Assembly (NCBI RefSeq): GCF_012271765.1
Contig: NZ_VRKO01000016.1
Span: 434,001-498,000, forward strand
Source: Erwinia rhapontici
Lineage (GTDB): Bacteria; Pseudomonadota; Gammaproteobacteria; Enterobacterales; Enterobacteriaceae
Direction of reading: 5' to 3'
DNA length: 64,000 bases
Made by a program: the position numbers and the translations under genes. Of the stretch, positions 41,358-51,191 are shown piece after piece. The stretch's first letter is position 1, and the number at the start of each line of letters is the position of its first letter. The notes below the pieces were generated by a model. The model was not told where the DNA came from. It worked only from the letters and a program-made list of their open reading frames with translations, and did no database searches.

Positions 41358-42935
41358 TTACTCTTCCCGCAGTTTAAACACTCGCACCATCTCTAACAGC
41401 TGCTCAGCCTGCTGCTGCATTGCCTGTGCGGCGGCGGCGGATGCCTGAGAGAGCGTGGCGTTCTGCTGGGTGGCGGCATCCATATGCACCACGGCGATAT
41501 TCACCTGATCGATGCCGCTGCTCTGCTCGCCGCTGGCCATCGAAATGGTTTCCACCAACTGGCTGACGCGCTGCACGCTGCTGACGATCTCTTCCATCGC
41601 GCTGCCCGCTACTTTCACCAGCGAGTTACCCTCATTGATGCGGGTGACAGAGCTGTCGATCAGTGTGCCGATCTCTTTCGCGGCGGTGGCAGAACGCTGT
41701 GCCAGGGCGCGCACTTCGGCGGCGACCACGGCGAAACCGCGTCCTTCGCTGCCTGCACGCGCCGCTTCAACGGCGGCATTCAGTGCCAGAATATTGGTCT
41801 GGAAGGCGATGCCGTCAATCACGCTGATAATGTTGCTGATCTGAGTGGAGAACTGGTGGATATCGCTCATAGTGCGTACCACCTGTTCCACTACTTCACC
41901 GCCCTGGCTGGCGACGGCACAGGCTTCAATGGAGATATCGCTGGCGATACGCGAGTTCTCGGCATTGTTTTTGACCACTGACGTCAGCTCCTCCATTGAG
42001 GCCGCGGTCTGCACAATGGCGCTGGCCTGTGCTTCATTGCGCGTGGACAGTTCGCGGCTGCCAACGGCAATTTCGCTGGAGGCCGACGCAATGGTTTCGG
42101 TGCCGGAACGTACCCCGGACACAATACGCGTCAGGTTGCCGTTCATCTCCTGCAGGGCATGCATCAGTTCGGCGGTTTCATCGCGGCCGCTGACGATAAT
42201 CGGCGTCTGCAAATCACCGGACGCCACCGCTCGTGCAATCGAGACAGCCTGCGCCAGCGGGCGGGTGATGCTGCGGATCAGCCAAAAGGTGATCATAAAG
42301 CCAGCCAGTAGCGTCAGACCCATTGCCAGCAGCAGCATCATGCGCGTTTGCTGATACAGATGCTGGTTACGCGCATTACTCTGCTCGCGGATCAGCACCG
42401 CCTGTTGCAGCGTGGCGGCAACCATTTCATCGATCATCCGCGTGGGCTCACGGTCAATTCCGGTGACCAGACCATCGACTTTGTGCGCGCTGTCGCTGTC
42501 CTGAATGCTGTACTGTTGCAGGGCTTTTAGATAGTGCTGCTCCAGCTCGGCGTGCAGCGTGCGGGTTTTCAGTACCTCGCTGTTGCTCATGCCAATCTCA
42601 GGGAGCAGTGTGCTCAGCTGGCCCAGCAGCACCTGGGTTTTCTGGCTTTGTTTAACAAAGGCATCACGGTACTGATTGAATTTCGCTTCGCCCTGCGTAC
42701 CGCGCAGCAGGGTGTTCTTCCACTCCTGCACCTGAATTTTGAACTGCACCTGCGCATTGCGTGCGGTATCAATGCTCTCTGCGATGGTCTGCTCCGTAGC
42801 CATAATATGCTGATTCTGCGTTAACCCGTCGGCGTTAACCGTCAGACCGCGTATACCGATAAACAGGGTGGCCAGCAGCAAAATGGCCGCCAGCATGCCG
42901 AGGCGTTGCCCGATAGAGAGATGATTAAGTTTCAT
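41358..42935 (-). CDS. Methyl-accepting chemotaxis protein
   Basis: 525 residues. TM1 at about 14-30, a four-helix periplasmic ligand domain (~35-195), TM2 at about 198-220, HAMP, then the cytoplasmic signalling hairpin with the invariant tip 'GIAFQTNILALNAAVEAARA' and flanking methylation helices. The C-terminus (VFKLREE) lacks the NWETF CheR/CheB docking pentapeptide, so it is a low-abundance-type receptor. The ligand is unknown; the neighbouring fumarate genes hint at a dicarboxylate (inference). Confidence 0.92.
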   Translation of the reverse strand: MKLNHLSIGQRLGMLAAILLLATLFIGIRGLTVNADGLTQNQHIMATEQTIAESIDTARNAQVQFKIQVQEWKNTLLRGTQGEAKFNQYRDAFVKQSQKTQVLLGQLSTLLPEIGMSNSEVLKTRTLHAELEQHYLKALQQYSIQDSDSAHKVDGLVTGIDREPTRMIDEMVAATLQQAVLIREQSNARNQHLYQQTRMMLLLAMGLTLLAGFMITFWLIRSITRPLAQAVSIARAVASGDLQTPIIVSGRDETAELMHALQEMNGNLTRIVSGVRSGTETIASASSEIAVGSRELSTRNEAQASAIVQTAASMEELTSVVKNNAENSRIASDISIEACAVASQGGEVVEQVVRTMSDIHQFSTQISNIISVIDGIAFQTNILALNAAVEAARAGSEGRGFAVVAAEVRALAQRSATAAKEIGTLIDSSVTRINEGNSLVKVAGSAMEEIVSSVQRVSQLVETISMASGEQSSGIDQVNIAVVHMDAATQQNATLSQASAAAAQAMQQQAEQLLEMVRVFKLREE

Positions 42936-43106
42936 AGCGTCAGGATTTCCCGGTGAATAAAAAATGCAAAAAAGCTCACAGTCGCCAGAGATATCGACCT
43001 GGCGGGCAGCGACTTTAATCGGGAGAAGGGGGGATAACAGAGGATGTGAAGGCTAACTGACTCATCTGTAGAGAGGAGTCTGGTTTATGACGTTTTCGTG
43101 ACAATT

Positions 43107-43136
43107 GCATTCCCCTCCTGAAGCGGAGGGGAATGC
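43107..43136 (-). terminator. Strong hairpin after the fumarase gene
   Basis: Perfect 12-base stem GCATTCCCCTCC/GGAGGGGAATGC with a six-base loop, between the fumarase stop and the chemoreceptor start. A second short hairpin (GCCGCCTCAGGCGGT) adjoins it. No T-run follows, so it may protect mRNA ends or act as a Rho-dependent stop. Confidence 0.55.
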
Positions 43137-43148
43137 CGCCTCAGGCGG

Positions 43149-44795
43149 TTACTTCACGCATTTATCGCACTGATTCTGTTGGATCTGAGCGAAGAAGTCG
43201 TTGCCCTTATCATCGACCAAAATAAAGGCCGGGAAGTTTTCGACTTCGATTTTCCAGATGGCTTCCATACCCAGCTCAGGGTACTCAATGCACTCCAGAC
43301 TTTTGATACTTTGCTGTGCCAGCACCGCCGCCGGGCCACCGATGCTGCCGAGGTAGAAACCGCCGTGTTTATGGCAGGCATCCGTCACCTGTTTGCTGCG
43401 GTTGCCTTTCGCCAGCATGATCATACTGCCGCCGTTGGCCTGAAGCAGGTCAACGTAGGAGTCCATGCGGCCTGCGGTGGTCGGGCCGAGGGAACCGGAC
43501 GCATAACCTTCCGGGGTTTTCGCCGGCCCTGCGTAGTAGATCGGGTGATCCTTGATGTACTGTTGCAGATCTTCGCCATTATCAAGGCGCTCTTTCAGCT
43601 TGGCATGAGCAATATCACGGCCCACGATAATGGTGCCGCTCAGAGAGAGGCGTGTTGAAACCGGATACTCAGAAAGATGGGCCAGAATCTCTTTCATCGG
43701 ACGGTTCAGGTCAACATGCACTACATCGCCTTCGCCCTGCTGGCGCAGTTCGACAGGGATATACTGGCCTGGGTTATCTTCCAGTTTTTCAATCCAGATG
43801 CCTTCGCGGTTGATCTTCGCTTTGATGTTACGGTCAGCGGAGCAGGAAACCGCCATCGCCAGCGGGCAGGATGCGCCGTGGCGCGGCAGACGGATGACGC
43901 GGATATCATGTGCGAAGTATTTACCGCCGAACTGTGCGCCCAGGCCCAGCTCTTGTGCGGCCAGCAGCAGTTCCTGCTCAAGTTGCACATCACGGAAGGC
44001 CTGGCCGTGTTCATTACCTTCGGTTGGCAGCTCGTCGTAGTAGTGTGTTGAGGCCAGTTTCACGGTTTTCAGCGTGCTGTCGGCGGACGTACCACCGACC
44101 ACAAAGGCGATATGGTACGGCGGGCAGGCGGCCGTGCCGAGGCTGCGCATTTTCTCAGTCAGGTACTCTTTCAATTTACCCGGGGTGAGCAGCGCTTTGG
44201 TTTCCTGGTACAGGTAGGTTTTGTTGGCTGAACCGCCGCCTTTCGCCATACACAGGAATTTATACTCGTCACCGTCAACGCTATAGAGGTCGATTTGCGC
44301 AGGCAGGTTAGTACCGGTGTTGACCTCTTTGTACATATCCAGCGCGGCGTTCTGCGAATAGCGCAGGTTGTCTTCGGTGTAGGTGTTGTACACCCCCAAC
44401 GCCAGGGCGGCTTCGTCACCGCCGCCCGTCCAGACGCGCTGGCCTTTTTTACCCATGATGATCGCGGTGCCGGTGTCCTGACAGGTTGGCAGAATCCCTT
44501 TGGCAGCGATTTCGGAGTTTCTCAGAAACTGCAAGGCAACGTACTTATCGTTCTCACTCGCTTCCGGGTCGGCCAGAATGGCGGCCACCTGGCGCTGGTG
44601 GGCCGGGCGTAGCATAAATGAGGCATCATGAAACGCCTGTTGCGCCAGTAACGTCAGAGCCTGAGGCTCTACTTTCAGGATTTCCTGCCCGTCGAATTCG
44701 GCCACGGAGACGTGATCGCGGGTTAACAGGTAGTATTCGGTATCCTCTTTTGCAAGAGGGAACGGGGTCTGATAATGGAAAGGTTTTTTCGACAT
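43149..44795 (-). CDS. fumA: Class I fumarate hydratase (4Fe-4S)
   Basis: 548 residues, same length as E. coli FumA/FumB. The first cluster cysteine is Cys105 in [11 protein letters not shown]; others are in 'AACPPYH' and 'GASCPLA'. The C-terminal beta half has '[20 protein letters not shown]'. It interconverts fumarate and malate. Downstream of a dicarboxylate transporter and next to a fumarate reductase, it may be the anaerobic FumB-like isoenzyme; the fumA/fumB choice cannot be made here. Confidence 0.92.
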   Translation of the reverse strand: MSKKPFHYQTPFPLAKEDTEYYLLTRDHVSVAEFDGQEILKVEPQALTLLAQQAFHDASFMLRPAHQRQVAAILADPEASENDKYVALQFLRNSEIAAKGILPTCQDTGTAIIMGKKGQRVWTGGGDEAALALGVYNTYTEDNLRYSQNAALDMYKEVNTGTNLPAQIDLYSVDGDEYKFLCMAKGGGSANKTYLYQETKALLTPGKLKEYLTEKMRSLGTAACPPYHIAFVVGGTSADSTLKTVKLASTHYYDELPTEGNEHGQAFRDVQLEQELLLAAQELGLGAQFGGKYFAHDIRVIRLPRHGASCPLAMAVSCSADRNIKAKINREGIWIEKLEDNPGQYIPVELRQQGEGDVVHVDLNRPMKEILAHLSEYPVSTRLSLSGTIIVGRDIAHAKLKERLDNGEDLQQYIKDHPIYYAGPAKTPEGYASGSLGPTTAGRMDSYVDLLQANGGSMIMLAKGNRSKQVTDACHKHGGFYLGSIGGPAAVLAQQSIKSLECIEYPELGMEAIWKIEVENFPAFILVDDKGNDFFAQIQQNQCDKCVK

Positions 44796-44878
44796 TGTGC
44801 TCTCACTTAATGATGTGCTGCCCTCCTTCTCGGATGCGGAGGCTCGGCAACATTAATGGCGATATCTGTTTTATTGTT

Positions 44879-44910
44879 TTCCTGCCGACCCTGAGTCAGG
44901 TCGGCAGGTC
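44879..44910 (-). terminator. Hairpin between transporter and fumarase genes
   Basis: CCTGCCGACC...GGTCGGCAGG, a ten-base stem in the 180-base gap. It may attenuate read-through from the transporter into the fumarase gene or separate their half-lives. Confidence 0.5.
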
Positions 44911-44975
44911 AGGAATGGTATAACATTGTTGCAACAACTGCATGTCTGAGTGCGTGATTAACCGTTAAGCGCGCA

Positions 44976-46487
44976 TCAGAACATCATCACCATCCACGGA
45001 TAGCCAATCAGCATCAGGGCGCAGAGGAAGAAGGCCCCGAAGATGGTACCCAGACGCCAGTAGTCTTTGGTTGGCAGGTAACCACTGCCGTAGTAAATCG
45101 GGCTTGGACCTGTACCGTAAGGTGTGATGATGCCCATCAGACCAAGTGAGGTACACATCATCAGGCAGAATACCGGCATATTGATGCCCGGAATCGAGGC
45201 GGCAATGGTCAGCATGGCCGGTAACAGCGCGGTGGTATGCGCAGTGGTACTGGCGAACAGGTAGTGCAGCAGGAAGAAGGCGATCATCAGTACCACGGCG
45301 GAGACCTGCGGGTCGTAGCCTTGCAGCAGCGTCCCACCTTCTTTACCCAACCAGGCGATAAAGCCAACGCGTGCCAGGCCATCTGCCAGTGCCACCAGGG
45401 TGGCGAACCAGGCAAAGGTGTTCCAGGCCGGTTTGTTACTGGTAATGTCATTCCAGTTGAGTACGCCAGTCCACAGCATCAGCACGACGACCAGCAGGGC
45501 AGCCATAGCCGGTTCAATCCAGGCGGTGGCGAAGATCCACATCAGCAGGGCAGAGACCACAAACACCAGCAGCAGGATTTCGTTACGGGTCAGTTTGCCC
45601 AGTTTTTCCAGCTCACTGATGGCCCAGCGCGGCACTTCATCGTTGAACTTCACTTCCGGCGGATAGAGCCAGTAAGCCAGCAGCGGCATGGTCAACAGCA
45701 GTAACAGACCTAACGGCAGGAAGGCCAGGAACCACATTCCCCAGGAGATATCAAAGCCCACCACACTTTTCACCAGCGCCAGGGCCAGCAGGTTAGGGGC
45801 CAGCGCCGACAGGAACATCGAACTGGTGATACAGGCGGCGGTGATCGCTACCCACATCAGGTACGAACCAATCTTACGGGCGCTGGGGTCGTTAGGTTTT
45901 GAACCATACAGCGGCGGCAGGTTGGCAATAATCGGGTAGATTGTGCCCCCGCTGCGTGCGGTATTGGACGGCGTGAACGGGGCCAGCAGCAGGTCAGCGA
46001 AGGTAATGGCATAACCGAGGGTCAGACTGCGACGCCCCAGATATTTCACCAGAATCAGCGCCAGGCGGCGGCCGAACTGTGTTTTGTCATAACCCGCGGC
46101 GAACATAAAGGCGCCAAAGATCAGCCACACCGTAGAGTTACCGAATCCGCTGACGGCCCATTTAAATGCCTGAGCGGCCGTTTTGAATTTCGGGTCGGCC
46201 AGTTCTGCCGGGCTGAACAGCACCCACTGACTGAACAGCGCGATGACCACCACGCCGGTAAGGCCGATCACCGCACCAGGCAGGGGTTCAAAAATCAACC
46301 CAACAATCACCCCCACAAAGATAGCGAAGAAGTACCATGCATGAGGTTCCAGCCCCTGAGGTACCGGCACCAGTAGCAGTAACACCGCAACCAGTACAGG
46401 CAGGAACAACATAAGCAGGCGTTTTTTTTGCCCCGCAGCGGCAGGAGGTGCCTTTGCGGTTTCACTGACCATAGATGTCTGTTTCAT
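44976..46487 (-). CDS. DASS-family dicarboxylate antiporter/transporter (CitT/TtdT type)
   Basis: About 503 residues from ATG 46487 (TTG 46502 or ATG 46472 are alternatives; no strong ribosome site decides). Some 12 membrane segments and the two DASS Na+/substrate loops: 'SNTARSGGTIYPIIANLPP' and 'PYGTGPSPIYYGSGYLP', as in CitT, TtdT and YbhI. It probably exchanges fumarate, malate or tartrate for succinate. It is transcribed towards fumarase and divergently from the fumarate reductase. Confidence 0.88.
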   Translation of the reverse strand: MKQTSMVSETAKAPPAAAGQKKRLLMLFLPVLVAVLLLLVPVPQGLEPHAWYFFAIFVGVIVGLIFEPLPGAVIGLTGVVVIALFSQWVLFSPAELADPKFKTAAQAFKWAVSGFGNSTVWLIFGAFMFAAGYDKTQFGRRLALILVKYLGRRSLTLGYAITFADLLLAPFTPSNTARSGGTIYPIIANLPPLYGSKPNDPSARKIGSYLMWVAITAACITSSMFLSALAPNLLALALVKSVVGFDISWGMWFLAFLPLGLLLLLTMPLLAYWLYPPEVKFNDEVPRWAISELEKLGKLTRNEILLLVFVVSALLMWIFATAWIEPAMAALLVVVLMLWTGVLNWNDITSNKPAWNTFAWFATLVALADGLARVGFIAWLGKEGGTLLQGYDPQVSAVVLMIAFFLLHYLFASTTAHTTALLPAMLTIAASIPGINMPVFCLMMCTSLGLMGIITPYGTGPSPIYYGSGYLPTKDYWRLGTIFGAFFLCALMLIGYPWMVMMF

Positions 46488-46502
46488 AGTTTTAGTCTGC
46501 AA

Positions 46503-47080
46503 GTTAATAAGAATTCGTTAAGTGTCCCGGTAGGTTATAACTGATTTTTTTACTTTCTTTTCTATTTATTTAGTTTTTCTACCGTGAATCTTGAAGTCGT
46601 TTTCGTCTTTTCCCAATGAAAAAGCATCTATTTATTGGGTTGATATAAATATAATGCGACATCCTTAAATATAGACTTTGATCTGGATCAATAAAAATTG
46701 CAGCACCCTTTTATTTTTAACAACTGGCTATCATTTATTAAGCGTTGTTTTCATTTAAGAGGCTTAATCTTCATCTTAGTGTACATTTTATTTCCAGTAA
46801 AGTCAGATTTGTTTTGGTAAGAATATGATTTTATTTATTATAATTTTTCTGTAAACGATAGGTTGATTTTTTGTGTTCATTAGTTAACAATTAATAAAAC
46901 TATTTGTAGCATTTCGGGTAAATAAAAAGTATTCGTTTATTTAAAAGTTAAATAATTAAAGTTATCGATTATATAGCTAAAGAAATTGTTATATTAGCAT
47001 CATGACGTCGGGCTATTAATATAAATAATAAAATAGCTGCCCGCTAAAGAATTCAAAACTTTTAATTTGGAGTACACCTA
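46503..47080. promoter_or_regulatory. Divergent control region of the fumarate cluster
   Basis: 578 bases, strongly AT-rich, with no open frame of interest. It separates the transporter from the fumarate reductase gene and must hold both promoters and the sites for the DcuR-like regulator. Confidence 0.6.
46678..46691. promoter_or_regulatory. FNR-type site
   Basis: TTGATCTGGATCAA, an exact match to the FNR consensus TTGAT-N4-ATCAA. It is 187 bases from the transporter start and about 390 from the reductase start. It indicates anaerobic activation of at least the transporter side. Confidence 0.8.
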
Positions 47081-49858
47081 ATGAATACGCTAACCCCTAT
47101 TCTGAACCCGTTGACCCTGCCAAACGGGGCGGTTCTGAAGAACCGCCTGCTGATGGCGCCGATGACCACCTGTACCGGTTTCTACGACGGCACCGTCACC
47201 AGTGAACTGGTTGAGTATTACCGCGATCGTGCCGGCAGCATAGGTACGGTGATTGTTGAGTGCTGCTTCATCGACCCGAAAGGCCCGGCCTTCCCGGGGG
47301 CCATTGCTATCGACAGCGATAACAAGATTTCGGGTCTGGCGAAAATTGCCAGCGCTATCAAGACCAAAGGGTCTAAAGCTATTCTGCAAATCTATCACGG
47401 CGGCCGTATGGTTGAGCCGGAACTGATTGGCGGACGTACGCCGGTCGCGCCAAGTGCCATAGCTGCACCGCGTGACGGTGCGACCACCCCGCAGGCGCTG
47501 ACTGCCGAAGAAGTTGATGTGATGATCACCAAATTTGGTGATGCGGTTAACCGCGCGATTAAAGCCGGATTTGACGGCGTGGAAATCCACGGTGCCAACA
47601 CCTACCTGATCCAGCAGTTCTACTCACCGAACTCCAACCAGCGTGATGACAAATGGGGCGGTAGCCGCGACAACCGTGCGCGCTTCCCTCTGGAAGTGCT
47701 TGAAATTACCCATAAAATGGCAGAGCGCTTTGCAGATTCTTCCTTCATCATTGGTTACCGCTTCTCACCGGAAGAAATTGAAGTCCCGGGCATTCGTTTT
47801 GATGACACGCTGTATCTGCTGGAAAAACTGGCTGCACGCGGCCTGGACTACGTGCACTTCTCAGTGGGGCAGCTGTTGCGCTCCTCGATTGTTGACCGCG
47901 AAGATCCGACGCCACTGATCACCAAATACCTGGCTGCACGTTCAGAAACCCTGGCAAAAGTGCCGGTGATTGGCGTGGGCGGCGTGATCAACAAAGCGGA
48001 CGCTGAACAGGCGCTGGAATACGGTTTTGACCTGGTCGCGGTAGGTAAAGCCTGTATTGCTTACCCGGACTGGGCCGATCGCATTATTAAAAACGATCAT
48101 CTTGAACTGTTTATCGACAGCACCCAGCGTGAAGCGCTGAACATTCCTGAACCGCTGTGGCGCTTCTCACTGGTTGACGCCATGATCCGCGACGTCAGCA
48201 CCGGTGGCCGTAAATATAAAGCAGGGGTGTACCAGGAGAAAGTGGAAGCCGAAGCGCTGAAACTGAAAATCAGTGTCACCCTGGATACCGACCGTATTAC
48301 CGATATTTCACTGGTGCCGGATGACACCCTTGACGTGGACTTCACCACCACCTTTGAGAGCCTGCGTACCCGTATGCTGGTGGCGAACAGCCCGCACGTG
48401 GATGCCGTTACGGGTGCCACTACACAGAGTGAGGCGCTGAAAAAAGCCGTCTCCCGCGCCATGGCCACCTCAAGCAAAGAGCATGTGATTGAAGAGGGGG
48501 GTAACCCGCAAGCCCCGCAGAACTACGATGTCGTCGTGGTCGGCAGCGGCGGTGGCGGCCTGGCAGCGGCCATTCAGGCCAGCGATGCGGGCGCGCATGT
48601 GGTGATCATCGAGAAAATGCCAACCATTGGCGGGAACACCATTAAAGCCTCGGTTGGGATGAACGCCGCGGAAACCCGCTTCCAGAAGCTGAAAGGCATC
48701 GAGGACAACAAAGAACTGTTCTATGAAGAAACGCTCAAAGGCGGCAAGTTTAAGAACAACCCGGAACTGCTGCGCGAGTTTGTTAACCTGGCACCCGAAG
48801 CTATTGAGTGGCTGGCGACTAACGGTATTGAGCTGAACGATATCACCATTACCGGCGGCATGAGCATTGACCGCACGCACCGTCCGGCTGACCGTTCTGC
48901 GGTCGGTGGCTTCCTGATTAGCGGCCTGGTGAAAAACATTAATCAGCGTGATATCGAAGTGCTGCTGGAAACCTCCGTGGCGGAAATTCTGCTGGAAAAT
49001 GGCGCGGTGAGCGGCGTGAAAGTGGTCGATGAATATAACGACACCCGCATCCTGAATGCCAAAAGCGTGATTGTGGCGACCGGTGGCTTCAGCGCCAACC
49101 GTGAGATGGTGGTGAAATACCGTCCTGAGCTGGATGGCTTTGTCACCACTAACCACAAAGGGGCCACCGGTAGCGGCATCGCCATGCTGCAAAATATTGG
49201 TGCGGATACCGTCGATATGGGCGAAATCCAGATTCACCCGACCGTGGAACAAACCACTTCTTATCTGATTTCGGAAGCGATTCGCGGCGGCGGTGCCATT
49301 CTGGTCAGCCAGGCCGGCCAGCGCTTCTACAACGAAATGGAAACCCGCGACAAAGTCTCCGCCGAGATTATTGCGCTGCCAGAGAAGAGTGCGTGGATTA
49401 TCTTTGATGACCAGGTGCGTGCGAATAACAAAGCCGCCGATGAGTACATCGCCAAAGGCTTCGTGATCAGTGCACCCACGCCGCACGAGCTGGCAGTGAA
49501 ACTCAATATGGACCAGGAAACCCTGCAAACCACGCTGGGTCGCTACAACCAGTTCGTTGAACAGCAGAAGGATGAAGACTTCGGCCGTACCACCGCGCTG
49601 CGTCATCCGCTCAACCAGGGGCCGTACTATGCTATCCGTATCGCTCCGGGCGTGCATCATACGATGGGCGGCGTGACCATTAATACCGACACCGCGGTGC
49701 TGGATGCGCAGAAACAGGTGATTAACGGCGCCTGGGCTGCGGGCGAAGTGGTCGGCGGTATTCACGGTGCTAACCGTATCGGCGGTAATGCTGTAGCCGA
49801 TATTATCATCTTCGGGATTCTGGCAGGGCGTAACGCGGCGGCGTACGCGAAACGTTAA
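47081..49858 (+). CDS. NADH:fumarate reductase-type flavoprotein (OYE + FMN-bind + FAD domains)
   Basis: 925 residues in three parts. Residues 1-~370 form an old-yellow-enzyme barrel (LKNRLLMAPMTT, GVEIHGANTYLIQQFYSPNS, VIGVGGV). Residues ~385-475 form an FMN-binding domain with flavinylation motif DAVTGATT (441-448; Thr447 the likely FMN site). Residues ~490-925 form a fumarate reductase/succinate dehydrogenase flavoprotein (VVVVGSGGGGLAAAI, GGNTIKASVGMNA, GVHHTMGGVTIN, GANRIGGNAVADI). There is no signal peptide. It matches the soluble NADH:fumarate reductase described in Klebsiella. It reduces fumarate in the cytoplasm, reoxidising NADH. Confidence 0.9.
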   Translation: MNTLTPILNPLTLPNGAVLKNRLLMAPMTTCTGFYDGTVTSELVEYYRDRAGSIGTVIVECCFIDPKGPAFPGAIAIDSDNKISGLAKIASAIKTKGSKAILQIYHGGRMVEPELIGGRTPVAPSAIAAPRDGATTPQALTAEEVDVMITKFGDAVNRAIKAGFDGVEIHGANTYLIQQFYSPNSNQRDDKWGGSRDNRARFPLEVLEITHKMAERFADSSFIIGYRFSPEEIEVPGIRFDDTLYLLEKLAARGLDYVHFSVGQLLRSSIVDREDPTPLITKYLAARSETLAKVPVIGVGGVINKADAEQALEYGFDLVAVGKACIAYPDWADRIIKNDHLELFIDSTQREALNIPEPLWRFSLVDAMIRDVSTGGRKYKAGVYQEKVEAEALKLKISVTLDTDRITDISLVPDDTLDVDFTTTFESLRTRMLVANSPHVDAVTGATTQSEALKKAVSRAMATSSKEHVIEEGGNPQAPQNYDVVVVGSGGGGLAAAIQASDAGAHVVIIEKMPTIGGNTIKASVGMNAAETRFQKLKGIEDNKELFYEETLKGGKFKNNPELLREFVNLAPEAIEWLATNGIELNDITITGGMSIDRTHRPADRSAVGGFLISGLVKNINQRDIEVLLETSVAEILLENGAVSGVKVVDEYNDTRILNAKSVIVATGGFSANREMVVKYRPELDGFVTTNHKGATGSGIAMLQNIGADTVDMGEIQIHPTVEQTTSYLISEAIRGGGAILVSQAGQRFYNEMETRDKVSAEIIALPEKSAWIIFDDQVRANNKAADEYIAKGFVISAPTPHELAVKLNMDQETLQTTLGRYNQFVEQQKDEDFGRTTALRHPLNQGPYYAIRIAPGVHHTMGGVTINTDTAVLDAQKQVINGAWAAGEVVGGIHGANRIGGNAVADIIIFGILAGRNAAAYAKR

Positions 49859-49864
49859 ACCCCC

Positions 49865-49888
49865 GGGCCGGGCATGCCCGGCCCCTAC
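49865..49888 (+). terminator. GC-rich hairpin after the fumarate reductase gene
   Basis: GGGCCGGGCATGCCCGGCCC, a perfect 20-base palindrome just after the stop. Without a T-run it is more likely an mRNA-stabilising or REP-like element than a complete terminator. Confidence 0.5.
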
Positions 49889-49902
49889 CGGACGTCGTTG
49901 GG

Positions 49903-50184
49903 GCCGGATAATATACGGCCCGACAGAAAGCATCACATCGTAGGGGTAGGATAATATCCGGCCCGACAGAAAGCATCACATCGTAGGGGGAGGATAATAT
50001 CCGGCCCCGACAGAAAGCATCACATCGTAGGGGTAGGATAATATCCGGCCCCGACAGAAAGCATCACATCGTGGGGGTAGGATAATCCCCGGCCCCGACA
50101 GAAAGCATCACATCGTAGGGGAGGATCATACCCGGCCCCGACAGAAAGCATCACATCGTAGGGGAGGGGCATGCCCCTCCCATT
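49903..50184. repeat. Tandem repeat, six units of 43-44 bp
   Basis: The motif GACAGAAAGCATCACATCGT recurs at 49922, 49965, 50009, 50053, 50097 and 50140, each followed by a G-run and a ggataata...ccggcccc segment. Units differ by a few bases and by one base in length. They lie between the reductase and apbE genes. They have no spacers, so this is not a CRISPR array. Confidence 0.95.
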
Positions 50185-50228
50185 GACTCCGGGCCGGGCA
50201 TGCCCCCCGTTGACCAGAAGGAGACCCA

Positions 50229-51191
50229 ATGTCCGCAGGTTCCTACGCTTACTCCGCTGTTCTGATGGGATCGCCCATCCTCCTCAAACTGTTTGAACAT
50301 GACGAGGCACTCGCAGGGCGGGTGTTTCGTCTGATCAAGCATCAGGAAAATCTGTTTACCGTTAACCGTGCACCCTCGGAAGTGATGGCGATCAATCACG
50401 CGGCGGGTCTGCATCCGGTCGTAGTCAGCGCGCCAGTCTACCAACTGATTAAACGCGCCAGCGAGGTCAGCACGCGTGCGGAAAGCTGTTTCAACTTCGC
50501 CATTGGCCCGCTGGTTAAACGCTGGAAGATTGGCTTTCAGGGGAATACGGTGCCGCCTGAGAGCGAGTTACAGGCGCTGCTGGCCCTGACCAATCCCCAC
50601 CAGGTGATTCTCGACGATGCGGCACAGTCCGTGTTCCTGCAACAGGCAGGCATGGAGATCGACCTCGGTGCGATTGCGAAAGGTTACATTGCCGATGTGG
50701 TGCGTGATTATCTGCATCAACAGCAGGTCACGAACGCGTTGATCAATCTGGGGGGCAATGTGCAGACGCTCGGGCATCCGGCGCAGCAGGCATGGGGGAT
50801 TGGCCTGAAAAAGCCTTTTGCCGGGCCTGATGCCCTGATTGGCGTCATCCACGTCACTCACCAGTCCGTGGTCACTTCCGGGGTGTATGAGCGGTATTTT
50901 GAGCTGGCAGGGCGTTGCTATCATCACATTCTTGACCCGCGTACCGGTTACCCGCTGGATAACGAGTTGCTGAGTGTGACGATTATTTCCGATGATTCCA
51001 TCGACGGGGATATCTGGACCACATTGCTGTATGGACTTGGGGTAGAAAAAAGCCTCGTCTGCTTGCGAGAGATGCCGCAGATCGAGGCTATTTTTGTCAC
51101 CCGGGACGGTCAGGTAATCTGTTCTTCACAGCATAAGTACCGCTTCACGCTACTGGACGACAGCTACCGGGTTACTGACAATACTGTTTAA
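50229..51191 (+). CDS. apbE: ApbE-family FMN transferase
   Basis: 320 residues without a signal peptide. It shows ApbE landmarks: 'ESCFNFAIGPLVKRWKIGF', 'EIDLGAIAKGYIADVV', 'ALINLGGNVQTLG' and the C-terminal 'VTSGVYERYFE...HHILDPRTGYPLDN...TIISDDSIDGD'. ApbE links FMN from FAD to a threonine in the D-x-x-T-G-A-T motif; the target here is clearly the adjacent reductase. The cytoplasmic form fits a cytoplasmic target. It converges on the regulator gene, overlapping it by 20 bases. Confidence 0.92.
   Translation: MSAGSYAYSAVLMGSPILLKLFEHDEALAGRVFRLIKHQENLFTVNRAPSEVMAINHAAGLHPVVVSAPVYQLIKRASEVSTRAESCFNFAIGPLVKRWKIGFQGNTVPPESELQALLALTNPHQVILDDAAQSVFLQQAGMEIDLGAIAKGYIADVVRDYLHQQQVTNALINLGGNVQTLGHPAQQAWGIGLKKPFAGPDALIGVIHVTHQSVVTSGVYERYFELAGRCYHHILDPRTGYPLDNELLSVTIISDDSIDGDIWTTLLYGLGVEKSLVCLREMPQIEAIFVTRDGQVICSSQHKYRFTLLDDSYRVTDNTV

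Noticed and set aside
48470-49936. 488-codon open frame on the minus strand under the fumarate reductase gene
   Set aside because: The composition (very high His/Arg, no domain) is typical of an antisense shadow of a GC-rich gene; the plus strand has the real three-domain protein.
49903-50184. Repeats considered as a CRISPR array
   Set aside because: The units are contiguous over their whole length with no unique spacers, and no cas genes are nearby.
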